Shown here one piece after another: positions 14,925 to 22,504 of a DNA stretch of 64,000 bases. Position numbers and translations under genes: made by a program. Positions within the stretch are counted from its first letter, which is position 1, and the number at the start of each line of letters is the position of its first letter. Under the pieces are notes generated by a model. It worked only from the letters and a program-made list of their open reading frames with translations, did not search any database and had not been told where the DNA came from. The DNA lies in the NCBI RefSeq assembly GCF_004766045.1, contig NZ_SPQQ01000005.1, forward strand, positions 1-64,000, read 5' to 3'. This DNA is from Desulfosporosinus fructosivorans (GTDB taxonomy: Bacteria > Bacillota > Desulfitobacteriia > Desulfitobacteriales > Desulfitobacteriaceae).

Positions 14925-16667
14925 GTGCAAATCGGATCAGTTCCTAACGCTATTATAGCTATGCCTGGCAAGGACACGTTTCAAATAGGGCAAAAAATAA
15001 TAATCGAAATATTAGGCCAGGTAGAAGATGGCAAAGCGTCTATTTTGGTTAATGGTAAACCAGTTCAAGCCTTTTTAGATTTCGAAGCAAAACCCGGGGA
15101 GAAATTTCAGGCTATTGTTAAAAACTTTGTGAACAATACGTTAATGCTAAGCCAGGATACTGAAGTTCAGAAACCTGTTGTAGCTATGCCTGGCAAGGAT
15201 ACGTTTCAAATAGGGCAAAAAATAATAATCGAAATGTTAGGCCAGGTAGAAGATGGCAAAGCGTCTATTTTGGTTAATGGTAAACCAGTTCAAGCCTTTT
15301 TAGATTTCGAAGCAAAACCCGGGGAGAAATTTCAGACTGTTGTTAAAAACTTTGTAGACAATACGTTAGTGCTAAGCCGGAATACTGAAGTTCAGAAACC
15401 GGTTGTAGCTATGCCTGACAAGGACACGTTTCAAATAGGGCAAAAGATAATAATTGAACTGTTAAGCCAGGTAGAAGATGGCAAAGCGTCTATTTTGGTT
15501 AATGAAAAATCAGTTCAAGCCTTTTTAGATTTCGAAGCAAAACCCGGGGAGAAATTTCAGACCGTTGTTAAAAACTTTGTAAACAATACGTTAGTGCTAA
15601 GCCAGGATACTGAAGTTCAGAAACCTGTTGTAGCTATGCCTGGCAAGGACACGTTTCAAATAGGGCAAAAGATAATAATCGAAATGTTAAGCCAGGTAGA
15701 AGATGGCAAAGCGTCTATTTTGGTTAATGGTAAACCAGTTCAAGCCTTTTTAGATTTCGAAGCAAAACTCGGGGAGAAATTTCAGGCTGTTGTTAAAAAC
15801 TTTGTAGACAATACGTTAGTGCTGAGCCAGAATATTGAAGTTCAGAAACCGGTGGAATCCGTCCTATCAAACACGATAAATACGGTATTGGCTAATCGCG
15901 GTTTACCTAATAATGAGTTATTTGTTTATTTATTAAACGATGCGCAGACTGCTTCATATCCAGAAATCCTTAAAGATTCCGATCTTCCGGAAGAACTATT
16001 ACATAAATTCAATGATTTAATACCCAACTTAAAAGGGCTGTCAAATCAAGAAACAGCAGGACAATTAAAATCCTTTTTAAAACAACTTGGGATAAATTAT
16101 GAGCACCGATTGTTTGACATTTTAATCAAAGGACAAGGGGGAGATTCAGAGGAACTTGCTCAGTTAAAAGATACCCTAAAGGCCCAGCTGCTTGGCCTGA
16201 CGAACACTCATCCCTCTTCATCGGTCATTAATCAATTATTAGATAAGATTACAGGCCAGCAATTATGGTACGATACTGGTGTGGATGGTAATGGTTATAT
16301 GTTAGCCGAAATTCCAATTAGACAAGACCAGAAAGTCAAATCAATTAAGCTTGCCATTCAGGGAAGTCGTAAAAATGGTAAGCTTGATCCTAAACATTGT
16401 CGTATCGCGTTACAAACTGAAACACTTAATCTCGGACCGATTGGCATTGATGCTTTCTTTTATATGAATCAACTTTCATTAAGTCTATTAACGAAAAATC
16501 CAGACGCTTTATCAATACTTCTTGATGGTCTGAGGGACGAAGTGAAAAGGAGCTTTCAAATGATAGGCATTACCTTAACCTCTATTCATATCAAACCTTT
16601 AGATAATCCGGAATTTCATACATTGCTTAAAGGAGAGGCAAAGAACGGAGTGGACGTATTGGCATGA
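14925..16667 (+). CDS. FliK-like (YlqG-like) protein with four tandem 75-aa repeats
   Basis: 580 residues; GTG start behind GAGGTG. Residues about 9-310 are four near-identical 75-residue repeats (MPGKDTFQIGQKIIIEMLG ... LVNGKPVQAFLDFEAKPGEK ...), each like the N-terminal beta domain of FliK-type proteins. Residues about 315-445 are a helical linker. The C-terminal 140 residues (ITGQQLWYDTGVDGNGYMLAEIPI ... LNLGPIGIDAFFYMNQLSLSLL) match the Flg_hook C-terminal fold. The next gene, an FlhB-C-like protein, overlaps its stop, as in Bacillus ylqG-ylqH. FliK measures hook length and talks to FlhB; this pair may do so in a second system. No flagellar cluster is visible here. Confidence 0.75.
   Translation: MQIGSVPNAIIAMPGKDTFQIGQKIIIEILGQVEDGKASILVNGKPVQAFLDFEAKPGEKFQAIVKNFVNNTLMLSQDTEVQKPVVAMPGKDTFQIGQKIIIEMLGQVEDGKASILVNGKPVQAFLDFEAKPGEKFQTVVKNFVDNTLVLSRNTEVQKPVVAMPDKDTFQIGQKIIIELLSQVEDGKASILVNEKSVQAFLDFEAKPGEKFQTVVKNFVNNTLVLSQDTEVQKPVVAMPGKDTFQIGQKIIIEMLSQVEDGKASILVNGKPVQAFLDFEAKLGEKFQAVVKNFVDNTLVLSQNIEVQKPVESVLSNTINTVLANRGLPNNELFVYLLNDAQTASYPEILKDSDLPEELLHKFNDLIPNLKGLSNQETAGQLKSFLKQLGINYEHRLFDILIKGQGGDSEELAQLKDTLKAQLLGLTNTHPSSSVINQLLDKITGQQLWYDTGVDGNGYMLAEIPIRQDQKVKSIKLAIQGSRKNGKLDPKHCRIALQTETLNLGPIGIDAFFYMNQLSLSLLTKNPDALSILLDGLRDEVKRSFQMIGITLTSIHIKPLDNPEFHTLLKGEAKNGVDVLA
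14961..15860 (+). repeat. four tandem 225-bp coding repeats
   Basis: Unit starts at ATG 14961, 15186, 15411 and 15636, each exactly 225 bp apart (75 codons), differing by only a few bases. Repeat 3 reads MPDKDTF and NEKSVQAF in place of MPGKDTF and NGKPVQAF; repeat 4 changes one Pro codon to Leu (KLGEKF). High DNA identity points to recent unequal recombination. Confidence 0.95.
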
Positions 16668-16984
16668 AAGAAAAAGCAGTAGTTGCATTAGCTTACGATC
16701 AGATCGGGGCCATAAAGATAGTAGCCTCTGGGCAAGGTGAAGTTGCACGATGTTTAATCGAAGCTGCTCAGGAACTAGGTGTTCCAATACAAAAGGATGC
16801 CCAATTAGTCGAAGCTTTAATAAAAATTGAAATTGATCAAGAGATCCCACCAGAACTCTATACAGCCGTGGCTGAAATTCTTACGTTAATTTATAGATTG
16901 GATTCTGAATGGAGTGTATATTACGATTCGACCGAGCCAGCCACTATTCCGGTAAACATCATAGAAACACTAAAAAATGAATAG
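16664..16984 (+). CDS. FlhB C-terminal-domain-like protein (FhlB/YlqH-like)
   Basis: 106 residues: AVVALAYDQIGAIKIVASGQGEVARCLIEAAQELGVPIQKDAQLVEALIKIEIDQEIPPELYTAVAEILTLIYRLD is the cytoplasmic FlhB/EscU export-gate domain. In true FlhB the N-P-T-H self-cleavage loop precedes A..Y; here the corresponding start is VALAYD with no NPTH, so it resembles the stand-alone FhlB. The ATG overlaps the FliK-like stop (ATGA). Probable partner of the upstream ruler-like protein, in the cytoplasm. Confidence 0.85.
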   Translation: MKEKAVVALAYDQIGAIKIVASGQGEVARCLIEAAQELGVPIQKDAQLVEALIKIEIDQEIPPELYTAVAEILTLIYRLDSEWSVYYDSTEPATIPVNIIETLKNE

Positions 16985-17031
16985 AGTCAGACGCAATTGC
17001 CAAAAGCAACCGACTTCTACAATGAACTATT

Positions 17032-17130
17032 ATTTAATCTTCAGAGTCCAATGACCGTTTACCACAAACTCCGGCCAGCCCACCTTAAACTTAGCATCTT
17101 TTAATTTTTCGTCAAAACTGATACGCATTG
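17032..17130 (-). pseudogene. 32-codon remnant or small ORF
   Basis: Minus-strand frame: ATG then RISFDEKLKDAKFKVGWPEF and VVNGHWTLKIK, stop. I do not recognise it. Composition looks protein-coding but no ribosome site is clear. A related 20-odd base string (GGCCAGCCCAC, TTAAACTT) recurs at 45.92 kb. Confidence 0.3.
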
Positions 17131-17152
17131 TACATACGTGGAATAAATGTTG

Positions 17153-19177
17153 CTAATTGTTTGCCAACTCCCCGAAATATCCTTTTAATCTTGCTGAAAC
17201 AGCTGTATCAATGTTGACCTGTTTTTCCCAGGAACTATTCCGTATGTTAAAGCGCACAGTGATAGTATTGCTGTTGTAATCTGTACTTGGATCAACATTA
17301 AATAACTCCTCAATCACTTCTCGCTCTTTAATTTCTACTCTTTTAGGAATTACTGCTTGTTTTGAGTTGCTTATCCTATCTGCTTTTTCCAACTCAACAG
17401 ATTCAATGTCGTCTAATAACAATGCGAATCTATCATAATACCCCTTATTCTTAAGCCACTTTATTAGCGATGTGAAACTCCTTTGAATTTGGATGTTTGT
17501 TTCTTTATCTTTATTGTCTATTACAGATATCCTTATATATTGGTCCTTTCCAGATTTTCCAGATACCATATCCTCATAGGACATCTTAATTATTTCATTT
17601 TCCAACAGCTCCGTTAATTCCTGAATGTCCGTTTCTCCTGTGAGAATTACTGGCCTTTTGCTGCTGCGATTGTCGTTGAGAGTAATTAATTTTATATCAT
17701 CCGGCCTCAGAGCAATTGCCGGAAATCTAGATTTTTTATACTCAACGGATTCATAGATCGGCTTAAGCGAAGCAGCATCATTCTGATCAGTTTCATTAAT
17801 GTTGTATTGCCGAATAATATATCCTCCATTTTTCAGAGAATAAATTATATAACGGGATTGGCCTTCCCCCTTCTTCCTTTCCTTGATTAAATGTCTCTGC
17901 AGCTCAGTAATTCCAGCAATATTCTCCTTGCTTTCCAGGAACAGGGGTTGGTTGTTTGCAAAGTAACCCTTTCCGTATCTAGACTCCAAATAATCAGGAT
18001 TTTTTTCTTTTTCATAATAAACCCACTCTTCAAAATTATAGCCAAAATAAACCTTGTTTACTTCCTCAGGGTTTGGTACACGGTTAACAAAACCAAAAAC
18101 ATCCAGGGATATACCTCCAAATAGTATCAGAATCACCGCTGAATAGCATAGATAACCCTTATAGAAATGCAAAACTTTGAACGACTTGTGGATCAAAATT
18201 TCTGCAACAAAGTACCCTAGGACCGAACCCAAAATATATCCAAACATCAGCAAGGGAAAGGATTGTCTGGAAACGCCACAAAAATAGGTTCCTCCAACTA
18301 GCATTATACAGAACGTCAACCCATATTTGAAGACTGGGTATAAGACTGGAAAGACAATAATGTCTCCTGCCGTTTCCAGCTTTCTATATTTATAGACGAA
18401 CCATCCCAGGACTAAAAACATGACGGCTGCCAGGATGTAAGTCATAAAGTAGCCAACAGTATGCAGATCTCTCAGGGAAGTTCCATTGAGCAACCAAAAT
18501 AAGGGATGATTATCCTCAATAAAAAGTGAATTGGTGGCATCAGCAAATCCGTACAACAATTGCGCTAAGCTAAATTTAACCAAAACATAAATTCCAACGG
18601 GCAGTATTTGGACTACATAAGTGAATACGATTTGGGCTACGGAAGATCCGGTAAACATACCTACAAATACGGCGATACTATAAAATAAAACGCTGAAAAA
18701 TGTAGTAAATCCAAGCCAGATAAAGATTTTAGGCAGAGTATAAAAACTTTCCAGTACCGTCAAATAGTTTAACAATATTAAAATCAGACAATTTAGGACT
18801 GCAGGTATTAATAAAAGAACCAGTCCTGAAAAACAATGACTGACATAATGAGAGCTCCTTTTAATGGGCAGGCTATGCATCATGACGGATGACTTGTCTA
18901 CCTGCAAGTATCTGAATATTAACGTTGCCAAAAGAACCGGTACAATACAGATTAGAATAGCTTGAAAATTATCCTGTGAAAGATTTAGTGTTCTATCTAT
19001 AGTCTCTTGGATCCATAGAGTATTCCGGCTATCCATCTCTATGGTTTTCATAAGGTGACTGAAAGGAATATAAGCCATAAGTACCAGTGTATAGAGAGCA
19101 CTTACCCACCAATAACGTTTGAAATCGCTTAAGATTAAAGCTTTATTCAAGTATGGTATTTTGTATGTCATAACCAA
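17153..19177 (-). CDS. ABC transporter permease (YtrC/DUF6449-like)
   Basis: 674 residues. The N-terminal 350 residues hold about eight hydrophobic helices (first at 20-38, then 78-98, 108-136, 147-170 and others); the second half (from about 385) is a large soluble domain, presumably exposed, including 'IALRPDDIKLITLNDNRS' and Arg/Lys-rich segments. The initial 'FKRYWWVSALYTLVLMAYIPF' and 'MMHSLPIKRSSHYVSH' motif are typical of Firmicute permeases encoded with GntR-YtrA regulators. It overlaps the ATPase gene. Probably forms the pore of a YtrBC-type system; substrate unknown. Confidence 0.8.
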   Translation of the reverse strand: MVMTYKIPYLNKALILSDFKRYWWVSALYTLVLMAYIPFSHLMKTIEMDSRNTLWIQETIDRTLNLSQDNFQAILICIVPVLLATLIFRYLQVDKSSVMMHSLPIKRSSHYVSHCFSGLVLLLIPAVLNCLILILLNYLTVLESFYTLPKIFIWLGFTTFFSVLFYSIAVFVGMFTGSSVAQIVFTYVVQILPVGIYVLVKFSLAQLLYGFADATNSLFIEDNHPLFWLLNGTSLRDLHTVGYFMTYILAAVMFLVLGWFVYKYRKLETAGDIIVFPVLYPVFKYGLTFCIMLVGGTYFCGVSRQSFPLLMFGYILGSVLGYFVAEILIHKSFKVLHFYKGYLCYSAVILILFGGISLDVFGFVNRVPNPEEVNKVYFGYNFEEWVYYEKEKNPDYLESRYGKGYFANNQPLFLESKENIAGITELQRHLIKERKKGEGQSRYIIYSLKNGGYIIRQYNINETDQNDAASLKPIYESVEYKKSRFPAIALRPDDIKLITLNDNRSSKRPVILTGETDIQELTELLENEIIKMSYEDMVSGKSGKDQYIRISVIDNKDKETNIQIQRSFTSLIKWLKNKGYYDRFALLLDDIESVELEKADRISNSKQAVIPKRVEIKEREVIEELFNVDPSTDYNSNTITVRFNIRNSSWEKQVNIDTAVSARLKGYFGELANN

Positions 19178-20045
19178 TTCCCCCTAACTCATAAATAAAT
19201 ATTTCTTCAAGTGTCAGAGGAAGTACATCCAAAATAACTGGATTCGCTAATTTCATCTTTTGCAATAATTCATGCTTATCCCCTCTGGCAATCAGCAACA
19301 GGATGCTTCCTGTCTGTGTTCTATGCAGAACCTCTGGACCTTCAAGGAATCCTTCCGGAATTTCAGCAGAAAATGCCAGCTGAAACTTGTGAACATCCGA
19401 TTTCATATCATCTAGTTCTCTCTCAACAACGATTTTCCCATGGTGAAGTATTCCGATATGATCACAAACATCTTCTAGTTCCCTCAGATTATGAGAGGAT
19501 ACCAATACGGATACCTGCCTTTCAGCTACATCCTGAAGTATAAGGTTCCATACCTTTTTGCGCATGACAGGATCAAGACCATCGACAGGTTCATCTAGGA
19601 TCATAACCCTTGGCATTGTGCAAATTCCCAACCAGAAGGCCACCTGTTTCTGCATTCCTTTAGACAGTTTGACAACCCTTCTCTTGCTGTCGATCGGGAA
19701 TACCTGCTTTAATTGCTCGTATCTGTTCCAATTCCATTCAGGATATATGTTTGCGTAAAACTTTGCTGTTTCATCGATGCTGTACTGAGAAAAAAAGTAC
19801 AAATCGTCAGGAATATAAACCATTTGAGATTTAACCTCAGAATTTTCGTAGATAGGTTGACTATCAATAGTCACGATTCCTTGATCCTGGCGGTATAATC
19901 CAGTCAAATGTTTAATCAGAGTCGTTTTGCCGGCACCATTAGGCCCTAACAGGCCATAGACTGATGCCTTATTGACCCTTAAATTCAGATCATCCAGAAC
20001 CTTATATTTACCAAAGGATTTTGTTAGTTTTTGGACCTCAATCAT
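19143..20045 (-). CDS. ABC transporter ATPase (YtrB-like)
   Basis: About 300 residues from the ATG at 20045, which overlaps the GntR stop (ATGA) and follows AGGGAGA. Walker A GPNGAGKTT, Q-loop YIPDDLYFFSQYSIDE, signature LSKGMQKQVAFWLGI, Walker B VMILDEPVDGLDP, H-loop SSHNLRELEDVCDHIGILHHG. The signature 'LSKGM' and the 'PvDGLDP' are typical of the YtrB group. It powers the permease downstream and is controlled by the GntR regulator upstream. Confidence 0.9.
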   Translation of the reverse strand: MIEVQKLTKSFGKYKVLDDLNLRVNKASVYGLLGPNGAGKTTLIKHLTGLYRQDQGIVTIDSQPIYENSEVKSQMVYIPDDLYFFSQYSIDETAKFYANIYPEWNWNRYEQLKQVFPIDSKRRVVKLSKGMQKQVAFWLGICTMPRVMILDEPVDGLDPVMRKKVWNLILQDVAERQVSVLVSSHNLRELEDVCDHIGILHHGKIVVERELDDMKSDVHKFQLAFSAEIPEGFLEGPEVLHRTQTGSILLLIARGDKHELLQKMKLANPVILDVLPLTLEEIFIYELGGIGYDIQNTILE

Positions 20046-20424
20046 TCTCCCTTTGCCTCCCTCTGCTATATATTTCCTCAATTCTGGAAATGAGCTGCTC
20101 CTTTGGAATAGTCATGTAGGCCAGCTCTAAGACTAATTTGTCGATCTCCAGCAGCAAGTCATCCTTTCTTGCTTGATTCCTTTTAGCGTTTATGGGTGTT
20201 ACAAAACTTCCTTTGGCCCGAATGGAGTATATGTATCCTTCGAGTTCAAGTTCTTTGTAGGCCTTATGAATGGTATTGGGGTTAATTGTGAGAGACTGAG
20301 CCAATTCACGAACAGACGGAACCCTCTCGTTAGGTTTCAATACTCCGTTAATGATGAGTGCTTTGATTTTTTCCTTAATCTGTTCGTACAAAGGGCTATG
20401 ATCCATATAATCCAATTGAAACAT
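20038..20424 (-). CDS. GntR family regulator (YtrA subfamily)
   Basis: 128 residues: winged HTH DHSPLYEQIKEKIKALIINGVLKPNERVPSVRELAQSLTINPNTIHKAYKELELEGYIYSIRAKGSFVTP, and only a short helical tail. That lack of a ligand-binding domain marks the YtrA subfamily, which represses its own ABC operon. ATG 20424 behind GGGAGG is preferred over the longer frame from 20448. First gene of the GntR-ATPase-permease operon. Direct repeats lie just upstream. Confidence 0.9.
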   Translation of the reverse strand: MFQLDYMDHSPLYEQIKEKIKALIINGVLKPNERVPSVRELAQSLTINPNTIHKAYKELELEGYIYSIRAKGSFVTPINAKRNQARKDDLLLEIDKLVLELAYMTIPKEQLISRIEEIYSRGRQREND

Positions 20425-20451
20425 AGTTACCTCCCATCTGTCATACAATCA

Positions 20452-20470
20452 TTAGTACAGTTAATACAGT
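20452..20470 (-). promoter_or_regulatory. candidate GntR operator
   Basis: On the minus strand ACTGTATTA and ACTGTACTA are direct 9-base repeats immediately upstream of the gene's ribosome site, in the right place for autoregulation. YtrA-type regulators often bind AGTNNACT-like dyads, and this site is a weaker fit to that form. Confidence 0.35.
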
Positions 20471-20480
20471 GTGATATTAA

Positions 20481-20524
20481 CAAGAATTCCCTTTATTGTC
20501 AATAGGCAATAAAGGGAATTCTTG
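20481..20524. terminator. hairpin between hydantoinase B and the gntR gene
   Basis: 18-bp perfect stem CAAGAATTCCCTTTATTG (20481-20498) / CAATAAAGGGAATTCTTG (20507-20524), 8-base loop. In the minus direction it could end the hydantoinase transcript; the following T-tract is poor (TTAATATC), so it may instead shield the gntR promoter. Confidence 0.5.
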
Positions 20525-20745
20525 CTTGATTTCAGATTATTTTGTTACCTAGGGTTGTTTGAGCATTCGTTCCACTGTTTATTATAAGAAGGATCACTAG
20601 ATGTACCTTCTTAACTTGTCAAGTAAACTTGGGGTAATCTTCGAGGAAGAGAAAACAAGGAGAGAGGTCGTGGGCGAGCCTCAAGGCTGAGTAAACGGAT
20701 GCGCGGGAAGCTGCCCGACCCAAGCGACCCATGGAGAGTCGGCCG
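20525..20745. other. GC-rich intergenic stretch after hyuB
   Basis: No gene. GGATGCGCGGGAAGCTGCCCGACC at 20698-20721 resembles GGATGTGGGAGAAGCCGCCCGACC near 30233-30256, just past the stop of the peptide-binding protein gene. Both lie 3' of genes of this cluster, suggesting a REP-like family. Confidence 0.4.
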
Positions 20746-22500
20746 CTAAACGGCCAAGGCCTTTCTCGCCTCGGTGATGCCCAACACGGTATTGCCCGTC
20801 TCATCGACCAATACCCCGTAAATCTCCTCTGCGTCTTTAACGGTGATATAGCCGTTTTTCACATCCAGGGCAACCTTTTTTCCCGGACGCTTCAAGGGAT
20901 TGCCATAGCCACCACCGGAGCCGGTGACCATCCGGACGATATCCCCTTTGTGCAACAGGATTTTCGATCCCGTGCCGGCCTGCGGCTCATAGGTGCCGTC
21001 CCTGCGGATGAAATCGAAGCCGTTGGGCGAACCGTCCTGTCCTCCTTTGTAGCCCCAGGCCGGATAATCAAACCGTCCGTAGGTTCCTGAAAAATAGACG
21101 TTATCGTTCAAGGCCTGATGACCGAGGATAATGCCATAGCCTCCCTTGTACTCCCCTGCACCCGCACTGTTGGTGTTCAGGCTGTATTCCGTGACCCGAT
21201 AGCCAAACTTGGCCTCCAGCACTTCGGCGGGGATATTGTAGGTCTCGCCGTCGCCGGTGCAGAACTGAGCGCTGTCGCCGTCCCGGTCAACGCCGGCGCC
21301 CCAGCCGCCCAGGGTTGGTCCGACATCCACAAAGGGATCCCCTGTTACGGAATGTCTACCTGAGAGTGAATAGGCGCCAACCGTGAGGAAATGTCCCGCG
21401 GTCAGCCTGCCTTTTTCCACCACCGGGGCCATAGCCTGCCAAACCAAATCCAGGGCAAACTGCATGGATTCATAATAGCAGGATACCGCCGCGGGTCTTT
21501 GGGCGCTGAAGATGCTGCCTTTCTCCGCAATAATCTCCAGCGGCTCGAAGACACCGTCATTGATATCCTGTTCGGGACCGGTGCAGGCCAAGAAAATACT
21601 GCGCATAGCCGATATCAAACCGGTACGGCTTAAATTGATGGGGCCGGAGGTCTGGGGCGCGCTGCCCGTGAAATCCACAATCATCCGGTCGCCCTTGATG
21701 GTCACGACCGTCTGGATATGAAAAGGTCCGTTTCCCAGCACATCCCTGTCCATAAAGCCGTCGGCTGTGTAGACGCCGTCCGGAATGGCGGCTACCCTGC
21801 TGCGGGAGTATTCCGCGCTGTTTTTCAGCAGGCGCTCAATGGCATTCTTGACCGTCTGCTTGCCATATTTGGCACAAAGCTCCCGGATGCGCTTTTCTCC
21901 TGTGCGCAGCCCGGAAATCTGAGCCCACATATCGCCGATGGACATGTCCGGCAAACGGACGTTGCTGCGAATAATATCAATAATAGCCTCGCTGATGACC
22001 CCTTCGTTGAAGAGCTTGATGCAGGGAAGCTGGAGCCCTTCCTGATAGATCTCATTGGAATCCACGGAATAGCCGGGGTCCTTGCCGCCCATCTCCGACC
22101 AGTGGCATTTGTTGGCGCAGTAGCAAAAAATCTCTCCGTCAATATAGACGGGAATAACCAGACCAACATCCTGAAGGTGCGAACCGCCGCCCCCGTAAGG
22201 GTCGTTGATGATAATGATGTCGCCCTCCTTAAGCTTGCCCTTGGAGGTATATTTTTCAATAACCTCTTTAACCATGGAGGAAAGCATGCCCAAAAAACCT
22301 GCCACGCCGTTCCCCTGGGTCAGCAGACGTCCTTGCTCATCCGTCAGCCCGGAAGCAAAATCCAGGACCTCGTAAATAATGGGGCTTTGGGAGGTTCTCG
22401 CTACCGAATAGAACATTTCTTCGCCAATGGCTTGCAGGGAATCCTTAATAATATCCAAGGTAATCAGATCTGCGACCACCTCTATTTTTTGCTCTGACAT
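20746..22500 (-). CDS. hyuB: hydantoinase / N-methylhydantoinase subunit B
   Basis: 584 residues from ATG 22500, which follows GGGGGTG at the end of hyuA. Contains the B-subunit signatures: RTSQSPIIYEVLDFASGLTDEQGRLL (near 35-60), 'INDPYGGGGSHLQDVGLVIPVY' (the conserved NDPY-GG-H motif), 'YCANKCHWSEMGGKDPGYS', and 'GGYGNPLKRP' near the end. With HyuA it makes the heterodimer that hydrolyses hydantoins, 5-oxoproline or acetone/caprolactam-type ring amides using ATP. It is the last gene of the minus-strand cluster. Confidence 0.9.
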   Translation of the reverse strand: MSEQKIEVVADLITLDIIKDSLQAIGEEMFYSVARTSQSPIIYEVLDFASGLTDEQGRLLTQGNGVAGFLGMLSSMVKEVIEKYTSKGKLKEGDIIIINDPYGGGGSHLQDVGLVIPVYIDGEIFCYCANKCHWSEMGGKDPGYSVDSNEIYQEGLQLPCIKLFNEGVISEAIIDIIRSNVRLPDMSIGDMWAQISGLRTGEKRIRELCAKYGKQTVKNAIERLLKNSAEYSRSRVAAIPDGVYTADGFMDRDVLGNGPFHIQTVVTIKGDRMIVDFTGSAPQTSGPINLSRTGLISAMRSIFLACTGPEQDINDGVFEPLEIIAEKGSIFSAQRPAAVSCYYESMQFALDLVWQAMAPVVEKGRLTAGHFLTVGAYSLSGRHSVTGDPFVDVGPTLGGWGAGVDRDGDSAQFCTGDGETYNIPAEVLEAKFGYRVTEYSLNTNSAGAGEYKGGYGIILGHQALNDNVYFSGTYGRFDYPAWGYKGGQDGSPNGFDFIRRDGTYEPQAGTGSKILLHKGDIVRMVTGSGGGYGNPLKRPGKKVALDVKNGYITVKDAEEIYGVLVDETGNTVLGITEARKALAV

Positions 22501-22504
22501 ATGA

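Noticed and set aside
14961..15860. Regular 225-bp repeats taken as a possible CRISPR-like array
   Set aside because: Repeats are directly tandem with no spacers and are in frame within one gene.
21718..22497. 259-codon plus-strand frame
   Set aside because: Antisense shadow of the GC-rich hyuB gene.
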